Made by a program: the position numbers and the translations under genes | From: Planctomycetota bacterium | GTDB taxonomy: Bacteria; Planctomycetota; SZUA-567; H5-PLA8 | Assembly (NCBI GenBank): GCA_027493525.1 | Contig: JAOSKN010000003.1 | Coordinates: 1,946,467-2,010,466, forward strand | Reading direction: 5' to 3' | Length of the DNA stretch: 64,000 bases | In this document: positions 26,980-34,847 of the stretch, piece by piece | Numbering within the stretch: the first letter of the stretch is position 1 | How the letters are laid out: every line of letters starts with the position of its first letter | Notes under the pieces: generated by a model | Database searches by the model: none | Seen by the model: the letters and a program-made list of their open reading frames with translations, nothing else | What the model was told of the DNA's origin: nothing

Positions 26980-27267
26980 GTGGATTACAACAACGACGAG
27001 GAGTTGTGGGATTTGCTCCAGACGGCCGCGCCGCCGAGTTCGTTCGTCTTCACGGCGTCGGACGGGGTTCCGCCGCCGGCGGGAGAGGACACGGGGATCG
27101 AAGTCCTTCGCGCGCGGACGCGGAAAGACCCGCGCTACGTGACGGAAATCGGCGAAGTGGATTTGGAAGTGCGCCTCGGCGCGAACGCGCCGGTGGGGCT
27201 GTACGACCTGACGCTGCCGCTGAAGGATGGGGGACGGCGCGGTTGGAGGAGGTTATTGAAAGCATAA
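26482..27267 (+). CDS. Module-encoded IPT/TIG-like domain ORF, probably the frameshifted start of the next ORF
   Basis: 261 residues from GTG 26482; protein-like sequence continues upstream to 26368 without a start codon, so the true N-terminus appears lost. Content: a beta-rich domain (CKTVFDGQELSVSLNRDYDF), then an IPT/TIG-like stretch (VVSVRPSTVVAGQVVRLTIGGANLP) typical of surface and adhesin proteins. The frame ends at 27267 in a short basic tail that looks unnatural. A one-base shift in the G-run of gatgggggac (about 27,228-27,233) continues smoothly into the next ORF (LKDGG-TARLEEVIESINFEY). GC-rich, unlike what follows. Best read as the N-terminal part of a broken or slippage-dependent gene. 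Confidence 0.5.
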   Translation: MECKTVFDGQELSVSLNRDYDFTGAGPGPVRDPDTGEEDFSSRVQPNVTALPRSDEEERLVEVFISPRTGAAPNEWPWVDGIETVAYDPATSMATLRLKPERLNTDDPEFPYVEDPGVAPGMHAVNGEPDLFNVVSVRPSTVVAGQVVRLTIGGANLPDALGGVRTVDYNNDEELWDLLQTAAPPSSFVFTASDGVPPPAGEDTGIEVLRARTRKDPRYVTEIGEVDLEVRLGANAPVGLYDLTLPLKDGGRRGWRRLLKA

Positions 27268-29255
27268 ACTTTGAGTATTTAGTTCCAGAACACGCAGATT
27301 TTACAGGACAACTATCAACAACTTTCCTTTCTATATCAAACCCAAGACCAAGAATTATTATTGACCCTATAAGCTTAGATGACGTCCAAGTAGACAATGA
27401 GAAGGCATCCATTTCGGTATCGGGTTACGTAGTTGACAAAATCGCAGATAACGGAGTGGGGCGTTTGGCGTCTTTGGGTGGATCAGATATTGATGCAATT
27501 AAGTTTTCGGTAAATGGAAATATGTTTTACACGCAACCACTAAATCGAGACATTAACTACGAATCTCAGAATTCAAATTACTGGCTACAACATCCGTATC
27601 GAGCAAAGTTCGGACCAATATCCATTGAGGTTCCAATTTCGACAAGTACAGAAACTGTCTTAGATATTACCACCTCCCCTAATGGAATTGGTCTGACTGG
27701 TTCGATCGAAATACGATTGGAGATAGGACGATTTGTTGATCATATTTCTGGCATCGATCAAGCCGGAATTACTGGCCTGCGTCTTGAAGGCGATAATGAA
27801 TCAACTGAATACTTCCCCTTCACCGTTAGATACAGAGATCGGGTCGAGCACGAGAACTCCGAAATTGATGTTCTAGGAACAACATTTGAAGTAGGAGTCA
27901 AGGAAGACGGCTACTATTACCCTAAGGGGCCTAGCAAGCAGGTGTACTGCATCGTTAAGTTAAATGGGGCTTTTTATTTGACTTGGGTTGACCGTGATGG
28001 AATTGTAAGGACGGCGCTCATATCTAAGAAGTCTTTCGCTGATGCGGTTACGGTGTTTGAAAAGGTCCATAACCTGAAAGGAAAGCTTGTTGCTTATCAA
28101 CCTACCGGCTTGCCGATAAAGCTTGTGGATTCCCTTAGCCCTCCATTTAGAGAATACTTGAATAACATTATTACCTTTAGATCGCATTTGCATGAAATAA
28201 ATATCATAACTGGTGCAAGGCCAATTATCCCAGCTGACTTGGGATATGAAATCGACTTCCTGAAAAGAACAAACCAAAGAGAACCAGTCAAAAGCACGAT
28301 AAAATATCTTGAGCAGGCGAAGTTGCCTGGCTATTTTTCCGAAGGTATCAACCTTTATGATTCAATTGTGCAGAGTTTTCAAGATGCACGGGGAATCGCC
28401 GAAGTGCTGTGGTTAATGGATCATTGGAAATTGCTAAAAGAACTTTCTGAATGGGCCAAGGTACCTAAGGAAGCGATTATCTCTGGCTTGTTTTCTGAAA
28501 CTCAAGACGATAATACCTTTACTGTATGGGCGGAGAGCGCACTTACCAATAATACATATGTAAGAAAATTGCAACTTCAAATTACTGGGACAGGTCTTTG
28601 CAATCTTCATTACACTTTGCCATATGAGACTGTTCACGGATTCGGTATTTTGGAATTTCTTGAGGAGCCAGCAACGGGCTTGGGCATAGAAGAGGAGCGC
28701 GAAAAGGTGTTTACTATATTCTCCGCACTCACGCGACTAGGCAATACGAATAGGGAACTAGCGCGCATTGACTTTCAGGAGAATATTCAAACAAATGATG
28801 TGCGATCAATGATATTATATACAGCTGTGTGGCATAGCATTGCTAGGCAATTATATGTCCAGGCACCAGACCGGTTGACATATAATCCATTTGTGGAAAA
28901 CTCACAACCTAAGTGGACCGCCCAGGATATTAATGTATCTGGTGATGCTTCGTATCAAAAAGTAAGCTTGGCCAATATTGTAATGATGGCGATTGAACAG
29001 GCGTACCTTGGATTTAAGAGCCCTACAGGAGGGTTGGCGCCTGTTCCTGTGGGAAAAGTGGACCTAAGAACAGGAAAAGTATACGGCGGTCCACCGCCAC
29101 CTGCGCTACCAAGTTTCTTGGATTTAAGGAAATTGAACACAGGACCTAGGAATTTGTATGGTCTTCCATATCAGTTTGCAACGACATATTTCGACGAAGT
29201 GCTCGATCGAGTTCGCAACGAAGTAGTTTTAGTGGAGTTCCTTGCTGGCGAATGA
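27243..29255 (+). CDS. Low-GC ORF of unknown function joined to module A
   Basis: About 670 residues, clearly coding and AT-richer than the backbone. The frame extends upstream to 26706, but that part is an arginine-rich shadow; real content begins near 27,243. The first half is beta-rich (IIIDPISLDDVQVDNEKASISVSGYVVD). The middle has an enzyme-like or toxin-like globular look (VYCIVKLNGAFYLTWVDRDG, TGARPIIPADLGYEIDFLKR, KSTIKYLEQAKLPGYFSEG). The C-terminus contains a proline-rich turn (GGPPPPALPSFLDLRKL). No family recognised. It has no own start codon and no ribosome site, which fits a C-terminal tip fused (with a frameshift) to the module ORF. A membrane beta-propeller gene follows 15 bp later. 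Confidence 0.6.
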   Translation: MEEVIESINFEYLVPEHADFTGQLSTTFLSISNPRPRIIIDPISLDDVQVDNEKASISVSGYVVDKIADNGVGRLASLGGSDIDAIKFSVNGNMFYTQPLNRDINYESQNSNYWLQHPYRAKFGPISIEVPISTSTETVLDITTSPNGIGLTGSIEIRLEIGRFVDHISGIDQAGITGLRLEGDNESTEYFPFTVRYRDRVEHENSEIDVLGTTFEVGVKEDGYYYPKGPSKQVYCIVKLNGAFYLTWVDRDGIVRTALISKKSFADAVTVFEKVHNLKGKLVAYQPTGLPIKLVDSLSPPFREYLNNIITFRSHLHEINIITGARPIIPADLGYEIDFLKRTNQREPVKSTIKYLEQAKLPGYFSEGINLYDSIVQSFQDARGIAEVLWLMDHWKLLKELSEWAKVPKEAIISGLFSETQDDNTFTVWAESALTNNTYVRKLQLQITGTGLCNLHYTLPYETVHGFGILEFLEEPATGLGIEEEREKVFTIFSALTRLGNTNRELARIDFQENIQTNDVRSMILYTAVWHSIARQLYVQAPDRLTYNPFVENSQPKWTAQDINVSGDASYQKVSLANIVMMAIEQAYLGFKSPTGGLAPVPVGKVDLRTGKVYGGPPPPALPSFLDLRKLNTGPRNLYGLPYQFATTYFDEVLDRVRNEVVLVEFLAGE

Positions 29256-29270
29256 AGGTTGGTGTGGTTA

Positions 29271-30428
29271 ATGGTTAAGCGTTTTAGTTTAAGGACACTG
29301 CTAATGGCCATGACTGCCACTGGCGGCTTGTTATTTGTTGTTTTTTTCATCCCGATTTGGGCATTGAGTGGGCGATTTACTAGTAAGGATGGAGCAGTAT
29401 TGGGCATTTGGTGTTCGGATAATTGCAATACTTTTGTGACCGGTTATGCAGACGGTGTTGTTAGGGTTTTTGATTTGGCGTCACCTGAATTGACATGTAA
29501 GGAAGAACTGCAAGTAAGTGGCCCAGTGCACCATGCCTATCACTCTGAGAAGGGGAATTTAGTTTCTGGCGTAACCGGTTCAGGCGAGGTATTTATTTTC
29601 GATTCAGCGTCTTCCAATTTCATTTATAGGCAACATACCTCGAATACCTACCGGGCCTGGGCTGTGAGGTGGAATGGCAAAATTGCTTGTGTGATCAATG
29701 CGAGTGACCGTACAAGTCTTCTCCTGAAAAAGGGGCATTTGTTTGAAGAGGTAGACTTAAAAACCGATGATGTGCTTAGTAGTTTTGCATTTTGGGAAGA
29801 AGAGAGTACCCTTATTGTACAGTCGATAATTGGGAAAACTTATCAGTGCAATTTAGAAAATATAGAGGAAACTAGTTCTATGGTATTAGTTGACGATATT
29901 AACCTTTACCCGATGTGCGTTTTGAGAGAATTAGAAATGCAATTGGAGATGATGAATGGGTCAAAGCTAAGTGGAATAGGGCCGCTATTCAGTAAGGTTG
30001 ATCCCAGGAGTATTGAAGTTCTGGATCTTCGTGAAAATCAAGAGATGTATGTGGATACGTTGGAATCTGATGTTCAAGTGATTGGATTTTGCCCCAATCT
30101 GCCTGAGATAATTGTTGGGACTATTGATGGATCGATAGTTAAATATAGAATGCTTAGGGCTCCATGCCTGTTAGGTAAAATATCACATCCTATGTTTTGG
30201 ATAGATGCTCTACTTTGGATTTTCGCGTTTGTTAGTTACCTTTATGATAGAAAAAATGGGCTCTTCTCAAAAGAGTGTAGATGTGTCGGGAGGGAGTGTA
30301 TGAAATATTGTCAAAAGTTGTGGAGGCTCTTCTCCAAAGAGTGTGGGTGGGTCGGGCGGGGGTTAGAGTTCCGGGAGCATGCAGGTCAGCACTTTGAGGC
30401 GCAGGTATTCTGGAAAGTGCAGGCGTAA
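29271..30428 (+). CDS. Membrane-anchored WD40-like beta-propeller protein with a repeat-derived tail
   Basis: 385 residues from ATG 29271. The N-terminus (VKRFSLRTLLMAMTATGG) is the FSLRTLL-type membrane anchor widespread in planctomycetes. The outer domain has propeller-like blades (VTGYADGVVRVFDLAS, GSGEVFIFDSASS, VGTIDGSIVKYR). A second hydrophobic span (about 309-325, MFWIDALLWIFAFVSYLY) lies near the C-terminus. The last 55 codons, from about 30,258, are built from two copies of a GC-rich dispersed repeat flanking a 19-bp piece identical to the IS256-type end found at 30985. The stop codon lies inside module B, so the natural C-terminus was probably lost. AT-rich like the preceding ORF and possibly its partner. 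Function unknown. Confidence 0.65.
   Translation: MVKRFSLRTLLMAMTATGGLLFVVFFIPIWALSGRFTSKDGAVLGIWCSDNCNTFVTGYADGVVRVFDLASPELTCKEELQVSGPVHHAYHSEKGNLVSGVTGSGEVFIFDSASSNFIYRQHTSNTYRAWAVRWNGKIACVINASDRTSLLLKKGHLFEEVDLKTDDVLSSFAFWEEESTLIVQSIIGKTYQCNLENIEETSSMVLVDDINLYPMCVLRELEMQLEMMNGSKLSGIGPLFSKVDPRSIEVLDLRENQEMYVDTLESDVQVIGFCPNLPEIIVGTIDGSIVKYRMLRAPCLLGKISHPMFWIDALLWIFAFVSYLYDRKNGLFSKECRCVGRECMKYCQKLWRLFSKECGWVGRGLEFREHAGQHFEAQVFWKVQA
30258..30365 (+). repeat. Dispersed repeat pair flanking an IS-end remnant
   Basis: Two copies of a unit starting ggctcttctc and ending in a gtgt..gtcggg stretch lie at 30258-30296 and about 30325-30365. Between them, 30306-30324 matches positions 5-23 of the inverted repeat of the IS at 30985 (19 of 19 bases). 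A third copy of the unit is on the other strand at 32713-32761. Confidence 0.7.
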
Positions 30429-30984
30429 AGCGTCCCCCTTTCCGATTGGACAGGGGCTAAGCGGCTGGCAGCTTGGTTGACGGGCCGGTCAGAGGCCTCC
30501 GGCACAAGGGCGACACTTTATCGACGGGCACGAACTCGGCGGCGGTCTCCTTTGGCTGCCGTCTCCCGTTGATGGCCATAAGTTCAGGATCGAAGTGGAA
30601 TGCAAGACGGTCTTCGACGGCCAGGAACTGTCGGTGTCCCTGAACCGCGACTACGACTTCACCGGCGCCGGCCCAGGCCCCGTTCGCGATCCTGACACCG
30701 GCGAGGAAGACTTTTCCAGCCGTGTGCAGCCGAACGTCACGGCGCTGCCGCGTTCGGACGAAGAGGAGCGGCTGGTCGAGGTGTTCATTTCACCAAGGGC
30801 TGGCGCGGCCCCGAACGAGTGGCCTTGGGTCGATGGGATCGAGACGGTGGCCTACGACCCGGCGACGTCGATGGCGACGCTGCGTCTGAAGCCGGAACGC
30901 CTCAACACGGACGATCCGGAGTTCCCGTATGTCGAAGACCCCGGCGTAGCGCCGGGGATGCACGCGGTCAACGGCGAGCCGGAC

Positions 30985-32366
30985 GGGGTATTGTCAAAAG
31001 TTGTGGATGGCGAGAGGAGAATCATGCGGCGTTTTCCTTGATGCCGTCCACGAAACGGATGCCTCGAATCACGTCTTCCAGCAGCTTATGGCCGTTTAGT
31101 TTCCGCCAGCGCTTCTCGGCAACCTGAGCGAGTTTGAACACCATCGCCAGCGTGGCTTGGCGCGTGCCGCAGCCTTTGGTCTTGTGCGTCCGCAAGCGCA
31201 CCGTGGCGAAGGCGGACTCGATCGGGTTCGTCGTTCTCAGATGCGCCCAATGCTCGGCGGGGAAATCGTAAAACGCCAACAGCGCGTCTTGGTCCTTGAG
31301 CAGACACTCGACCGCCTTGGGATGCTTGGCTTGGTACGTCGCCACGAACGCATCGAACGCTGCCTGCGCATCCTTGCGCGTCTGGGCCATCCAGATCTGA
31401 TGCAATTTCTCCTTGGCTGAAGGCTGTAATTTCTTGGGCAGGCCGTTCAGCACATTCATCGTCTTGTGAACCCAGCAACGCTGCACCCGGCACTTGGCAA
31501 AGGCTTTCGGAAGCGCCGCCCAGAAGCCCAACGCACCGTCGCCGATGGCCAGGTCCGGGCCGTTCTTCAAGCCGCGCGCTTTCAGGTCCGTCAAGACCTC
31601 AAGCCAGGACTGTTCGCTCTCCCGCACGCCGTCATGCACGGCGACCAGTTCCTTCTTGCCGTCGGCCGTGGCCCCCATGACCACCAGGATGCACGAGCGG
31701 TCTTCCTCCAGGCGGACGTTGAAGTAGATGCCGTCCACCCACAGATACACGTAGCGCTTGCCCGCCAAGGACCGCCGGTTCCAGCTCGCGTACTCGGAGG
31801 CCCAGACGTCCTTGATCCGCGTGATCGTATTGGCCGAAAGCCCCTTGGCTTGCGGCCCCAACAGCGCGCTCAGCGCCTCCGGAAAGTCCTGCGTGGAGAT
31901 GCCCTTCAAATAGAGCCACGGGATCAGGTCTTCCATGCTCTTGGTCCGGCGCAAATAGGGCGGCAGAATCTTGCTCGTAAAGGGCTCTCGCTCGTCCGAG
32001 GGGCGCCGGTCTTCCACGCGCGGCTGCGCTACGCGTACGGCGCCGATGCCCGTCTGGATCGTTCGTTCCGGCAGGTAGCCGTTGCGCCCCACCACGCGAT
32101 GCCCGCGCTCGTCCCGCGCCCGCTCGAAACGCTGGAGGTATTCTTCCACCTCCGCGTTCAGCGCCGCGGCTAGCAAGCGCTGCGCGCCTTCGTTCAGGAT
32201 GTGAGTAAGCACGTCCCGGCTGGACGCTTGCGGATCGAGCGAAACCGTCGTACCCTGGCTCATGTGGCGTATCCTCCTGCCCTTGTGGGCGTGGTGGCCT
32301 TAGATCTCCACCAAGGATACGCCGCACTTTTCTTTCTCGCTCATCCACAACTTTTGACAATACCCC
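30985..32366 (-). mobile_element. Complete IS256-family insertion sequence (1382 bp)
   Basis: Both ends carry a perfect 25-bp inverted repeat beginning ggggtattgtcaaaag. The flanking 9-bp gagccggac occurs on both sides (30976-30984 and 32367-32375), a clean target-site duplication. Removing the element restores module B to match module A exactly at this point. One intact transposase gene fills it. The perfect ends and uninterrupted gene point to a recent insertion. Confidence 0.95.
31022..32263 (-). CDS. IS256-family (mutator-type) transposase
   Basis: 413 residues, full length for the family. The DDE catalytic residues are recognisable: D177 in YLWVDGIYF, D242 in LAIGDGALGFW and E349 in TTNPIESAFATVRLR, with the family's C/H motif between them (QRCWVHKTMNVL, about 262-272). 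The N-terminal part contains the DNA-binding region (GRNGYLPERTIQTGIG). The reading frame is intact. It would catalyse excision and insertion of the surrounding 1382-bp element through the inverted ends. Copies elsewhere in the genome are likely, since a solitary end fragment is present at 30306. Confidence 0.95.
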   Translation of the reverse strand: MSQGTTVSLDPQASSRDVLTHILNEGAQRLLAAALNAEVEEYLQRFERARDERGHRVVGRNGYLPERTIQTGIGAVRVAQPRVEDRRPSDEREPFTSKILPPYLRRTKSMEDLIPWLYLKGISTQDFPEALSALLGPQAKGLSANTITRIKDVWASEYASWNRRSLAGKRYVYLWVDGIYFNVRLEEDRSCILVVMGATADGKKELVAVHDGVRESEQSWLEVLTDLKARGLKNGPDLAIGDGALGFWAALPKAFAKCRVQRCWVHKTMNVLNGLPKKLQPSAKEKLHQIWMAQTRKDAQAAFDAFVATYQAKHPKAVECLLKDQDALLAFYDFPAEHWAHLRTTNPIESAFATVRLRTHKTKGCGTRQATLAMVFKLAQVAEKRWRKLNGHKLLEDVIRGIRFVDGIKENAA

Positions 32367-32483
32367 GAGCCGGACCTGTTCAACGTCGTCAGCGTGCGTC
32401 CGAGCACGGTCGTGGCGGGGCAGGTTGTGCGGCTGACGATCGGCGGCGCGAACCTTCCGGACGCGCTCGGCGGGGTGCGGACG

Positions 32484-32975
32484 TACCAGGTGCGGCGCCT
32501 GCAGCCGCAGGCGCCGCAGCACGTTTTTTCCCCCTCCGGCGGAGGACCACAATTCGGGCGTCGGGGTCATGCAAATCGCGGCGCACGCGGGCCAGCGGCC
32601 GAAAGCCCGGGAAGGCGTATTCCTGGACCAGGTTCTGAGCGGTAGGCATACGCCGATTCATGCCAGAAACCAGCAGGGCGAAAAGCGCCGAATTCCCGCC
32701 CGTTCAGGCGATTAGAGCCCATCCCCGCCCGACCCACACCCACTCTCTTTGGAGAAGAGCCGGAAACTTGAGCTTCAACTTCACGTGCCGGCAGTTCGAC
32801 GCCGGCGCCGAAGCGCTCCGTGACGCGCGCCGCAAAGTCCGCCTTCCGCCGGGTAATCCGGCCAGAAGAATCACCCAGCGCGGCGACCTACTCCCGCTGC
32901 CCCCAACCCTCGGCCAGGCCGCAGCTTCGACCGCCCCCGCCGCACTTTTCAACCGCCTTTCACCAAGAGTCGTAG
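32484..32975. other. Intergenic debris after module B
   Basis: Apart from the terminator and the third copy of the dispersed repeat (32713-32761, minus strand), I see no gene. Short frames here have no family-like content. It reads as remnant sequence between the repeat region and the MFS gene. Confidence 0.5.
32492..32529 (+). terminator. Strong Rho-independent terminator
   Basis: A perfect 11-bp GC stem (32492-32502 with 32507-32517, loop agcc) is followed within seven bases by six T residues. It sits right where module B breaks off, so it would end any transcript running through the repeat region. Confidence 0.65.
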
Positions 32976-34268
32976 CTACGCCGGATCTCGCGATTCCGAG
33001 CCGCTACGAGGCGGATCTGGGAGGTTCCTGAGTTCTCTCGCCGGCGAGCGCCACACGAGCATCAAGAGTGCCGGCGCCGCGCCTGCCACGGCGATGGGCC
33101 AGAAGGTACGCTCGCTGTCGGTCGCGACCCCGGCGTTGGCCCAATCGACCATGTACCCGAGCAGCGGCGCCACCAGCATCGTCGAGACCGAGTTGGCCTG
33201 CGATTCCAGCGAGAGCAGCGTCGCGGCGACCTCCGGCTTCGAGTGCGAGTCGAAGCGGCCGATCAGGACGGGGCGCCAGAGGTTCTGCGTCACGGACAGC
33301 AACACGAACAGCGCGACGGTGCCGCCTTCGAGGCGCAGACGCAGCGTAACGATCAACAGCAGAAACGCGACGAGCACGATCCACCAGAGCCGCCGCGCGG
33401 CGCCCTCCTCCCCGCCCCAGCGCTCCACCGTGACGTGCGAATACCGCGACGCGGCGCTGGAGAGCAGGTGCAGGACGAAATAGACCGCGCCGACCACCAC
33501 CGCAGTGCGCTGCCGGTCCGAGACAGAGAGGAGAATCGGGAGCGAGAGGGCCGCTAATTTCAGGATCGGCTGGAGGTAGTCCTTCACCGCCGCGTATACT
33601 CCCTCGCAGCTCATGCATTCGCAGAGCAACCTCCTCAACATGGGCGTGCGCATTGCGTCGGAGGCCACCCTCCAGAGATGGCGCGCCATCTGACGGAAGG
33701 AGACCTCCGTCGAGCGGTTTCCGTCGAGGCTGGCTGGATACGTCGCCAAGTTGATGAGATTCGCGAGGTACGGCGCGATCGCGAACAGGAAGATGCTCCG
33801 GTAACTCCCGCCGTAAAAGACGAGCGCCGAGGCGATCAATACGGAGATGGCGGAGCCCAGCTTCGACCAACTCCGCGTATAGCCGTAGACCTTCGTCCGC
33901 TCGTCGGCGCGGCCCTGCGCACGGAGCCAGTCGAAGATCATGGCCTTGTGCGTGCCGGTGCGGAACGCCTCGCCCCCGCCGAAGAAGAACATCCCCGCGA
34001 ACAGATGCCACAGTTCGGCGCCGTAAGCGAGGATCAAGAACGAGATGATGTAGGAGGCGAAAGAGACGACCATGCAGCGCCGCCGCCCATGCAGGTCCGC
34101 CAACGCGCCGCTGGGCACTTCGAAGAGATTGATGACGACTTCGCGGAAACCGATTAGAAGGCCAATCTCGAAGAAACTCATCCCGGCTTCGCGGAACGCT
34201 AGCACAAGGAACGGCTCGAAATAGGTCTGATTCTTGAGAAAGCCGTAGAGTGAAAATCGAAGGATCAT
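32976..34268 (-). CDS. MFS transporter
   Basis: 430 residues with about twelve hydrophobic segments. The N-terminal half has the major facilitator layout, including the loop 2-3 signature in the form SGALADLHGRRRCMV (about 53-67). FLFAIAPYLANLINLATY and LFVLLSVTQNLWRPVLIGRF are typical later helices. Substrate cannot be told. It would be a single-component secondary transporter in the inner membrane. Start ATG 34268 begins directly with the first helix. It stands alone: the AT-rich gap upstream separates it from the divergent TonB-receptor run, and degraded sequence lies downstream. Confidence 0.85.
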   Translation of the reverse strand: MILRFSLYGFLKNQTYFEPFLVLAFREAGMSFFEIGLLIGFREVVINLFEVPSGALADLHGRRRCMVVSFASYIISFLILAYGAELWHLFAGMFFFGGGEAFRTGTHKAMIFDWLRAQGRADERTKVYGYTRSWSKLGSAISVLIASALVFYGGSYRSIFLFAIAPYLANLINLATYPASLDGNRSTEVSFRQMARHLWRVASDAMRTPMLRRLLCECMSCEGVYAAVKDYLQPILKLAALSLPILLSVSDRQRTAVVVGAVYFVLHLLSSAASRYSHVTVERWGGEEGAARRLWWIVLVAFLLLIVTLRLRLEGGTVALFVLLSVTQNLWRPVLIGRFDSHSKPEVAATLLSLESQANSVSTMLVAPLLGYMVDWANAGVATDSERTFWPIAVAGAAPALLMLVWRSPARELRNLPDPPRSGSESRDPA

Positions 34269-34609
34269 GAAAGTTAGTGTACTGCCCCACTCTCCTTGAC
34301 ATTTCTGCTTGGGCCTTTTGGCCGTGTTATATTTCCCATGTTTGTCACAGAGGATCTCTCAATATGCTCCTCGAGCATGCTCAAAATCCCCGGCGCAAAA
34401 CCGTCCATCCGAATGGGTTCACTACACAAGCTCTCAAATCCTGTAATACTAAAATACACGTAACATGAATGACTCTTGTACTTGAACTGTATGAAACTCA
34501 ATCACACGCTCTTCGGTCCATATCCATAACACCAATCAGTATAATGTGTTAAATTACATGAATCCATGGCATGGTAATCGCAATACCAATTAAAAGGCAC
34601 ATCATATTT

Positions 34610-34627
34610 GAGAATGAGTTGCAATAG
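34610..34627 (+). promoter_or_regulatory. Possible Fur-box-like site
   Basis: The string gagaatgagttgcaatag agrees with the classical Fur box at about 11 of 17 aligned positions. The downstream operon contains a BFD-like gene, typical of iron-controlled units. The match is partial and could be chance in AT-rich DNA. Confidence 0.2.
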
Positions 34628-34743
34628 AATTTTGATTATGTATATTGAGTCTCAGTTAAATTGATTTTTAAGCAAGGCGCCAAGTGACTCGGAGCATGGG
34701 CGGATCACGGACAATGCATAATTGATTGGGCAGAAAGAAGTTG

Positions 34744-34825
34744 CTGGGTCGTTCGCCATCCCTCGGGAAAGGTCTGAGCGAACGACCCAGGTTGCCGCAG
34801 GAGGTTGCCCACCTGGGCTCCTCCT
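34744..34825 (+). promoter_or_regulatory. Structured 5' leader of the TonB-receptor operon (two hairpins)
   Basis: The first hairpin is a perfect 13-bp stem (34744-34756 with 34778-34790) with a 21-base loop. The second pairs aggagg (34799-34804) with cctcct (34820-34825) around an inner gccc/gggc stem. The start codon follows at 34848. This could be an attenuator, a riboswitch or a protein-binding leader. No known riboswitch consensus was matched with confidence. Confidence 0.5.
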
Positions 34826-34847
34826 TTCATACACGATTGGGGGGCAC

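Larger units (their letters stand above)
30425..32483 (+). repeat. Direct repeat, module B, interrupted by an insertion sequence
   Basis: Second copy of the module at 26312, in the same orientation. It runs 30425-30984, is interrupted by the IS (30985-32366) plus a duplicated 9-bp target, and resumes at 32376-32483. It breaks off after gtgcggacg, where copy A continues with coding sequence and copy B passes into a terminator hairpin. The ORF inside (GTG at 30595) is therefore a dead fragment. Confidence 0.9.
34269..34847. other. AT-rich intergenic region between MFS gene and TonB-receptor operon
   Basis: 579 bp with no credible gene. It holds the divergent promoters of the MFS gene and the receptor operon. 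A partial Fur-box-like string lies at 34610-34627, and a two-hairpin leader at 34744-34825 is described separately. Confidence 0.6.

Noticed and set aside
26706..27240. Start of an 849-residue ORF in the other frame
   Set aside because: Arg/Gly-rich shadow of the module ORF; only the part after about 27,243 reads as natural protein.
30595..31041. ORF of 148 residues in module B
   Set aside because: A fragment of the module reading frame that runs into the IS end; not a functional gene.
34744..34825. Cobalamin riboswitch before the TonB receptor
   Set aside because: The string gccgcaggaggttgcc recalls the B12 box, but the other conserved elements of that riboswitch are absent, so only a structured leader is reported.
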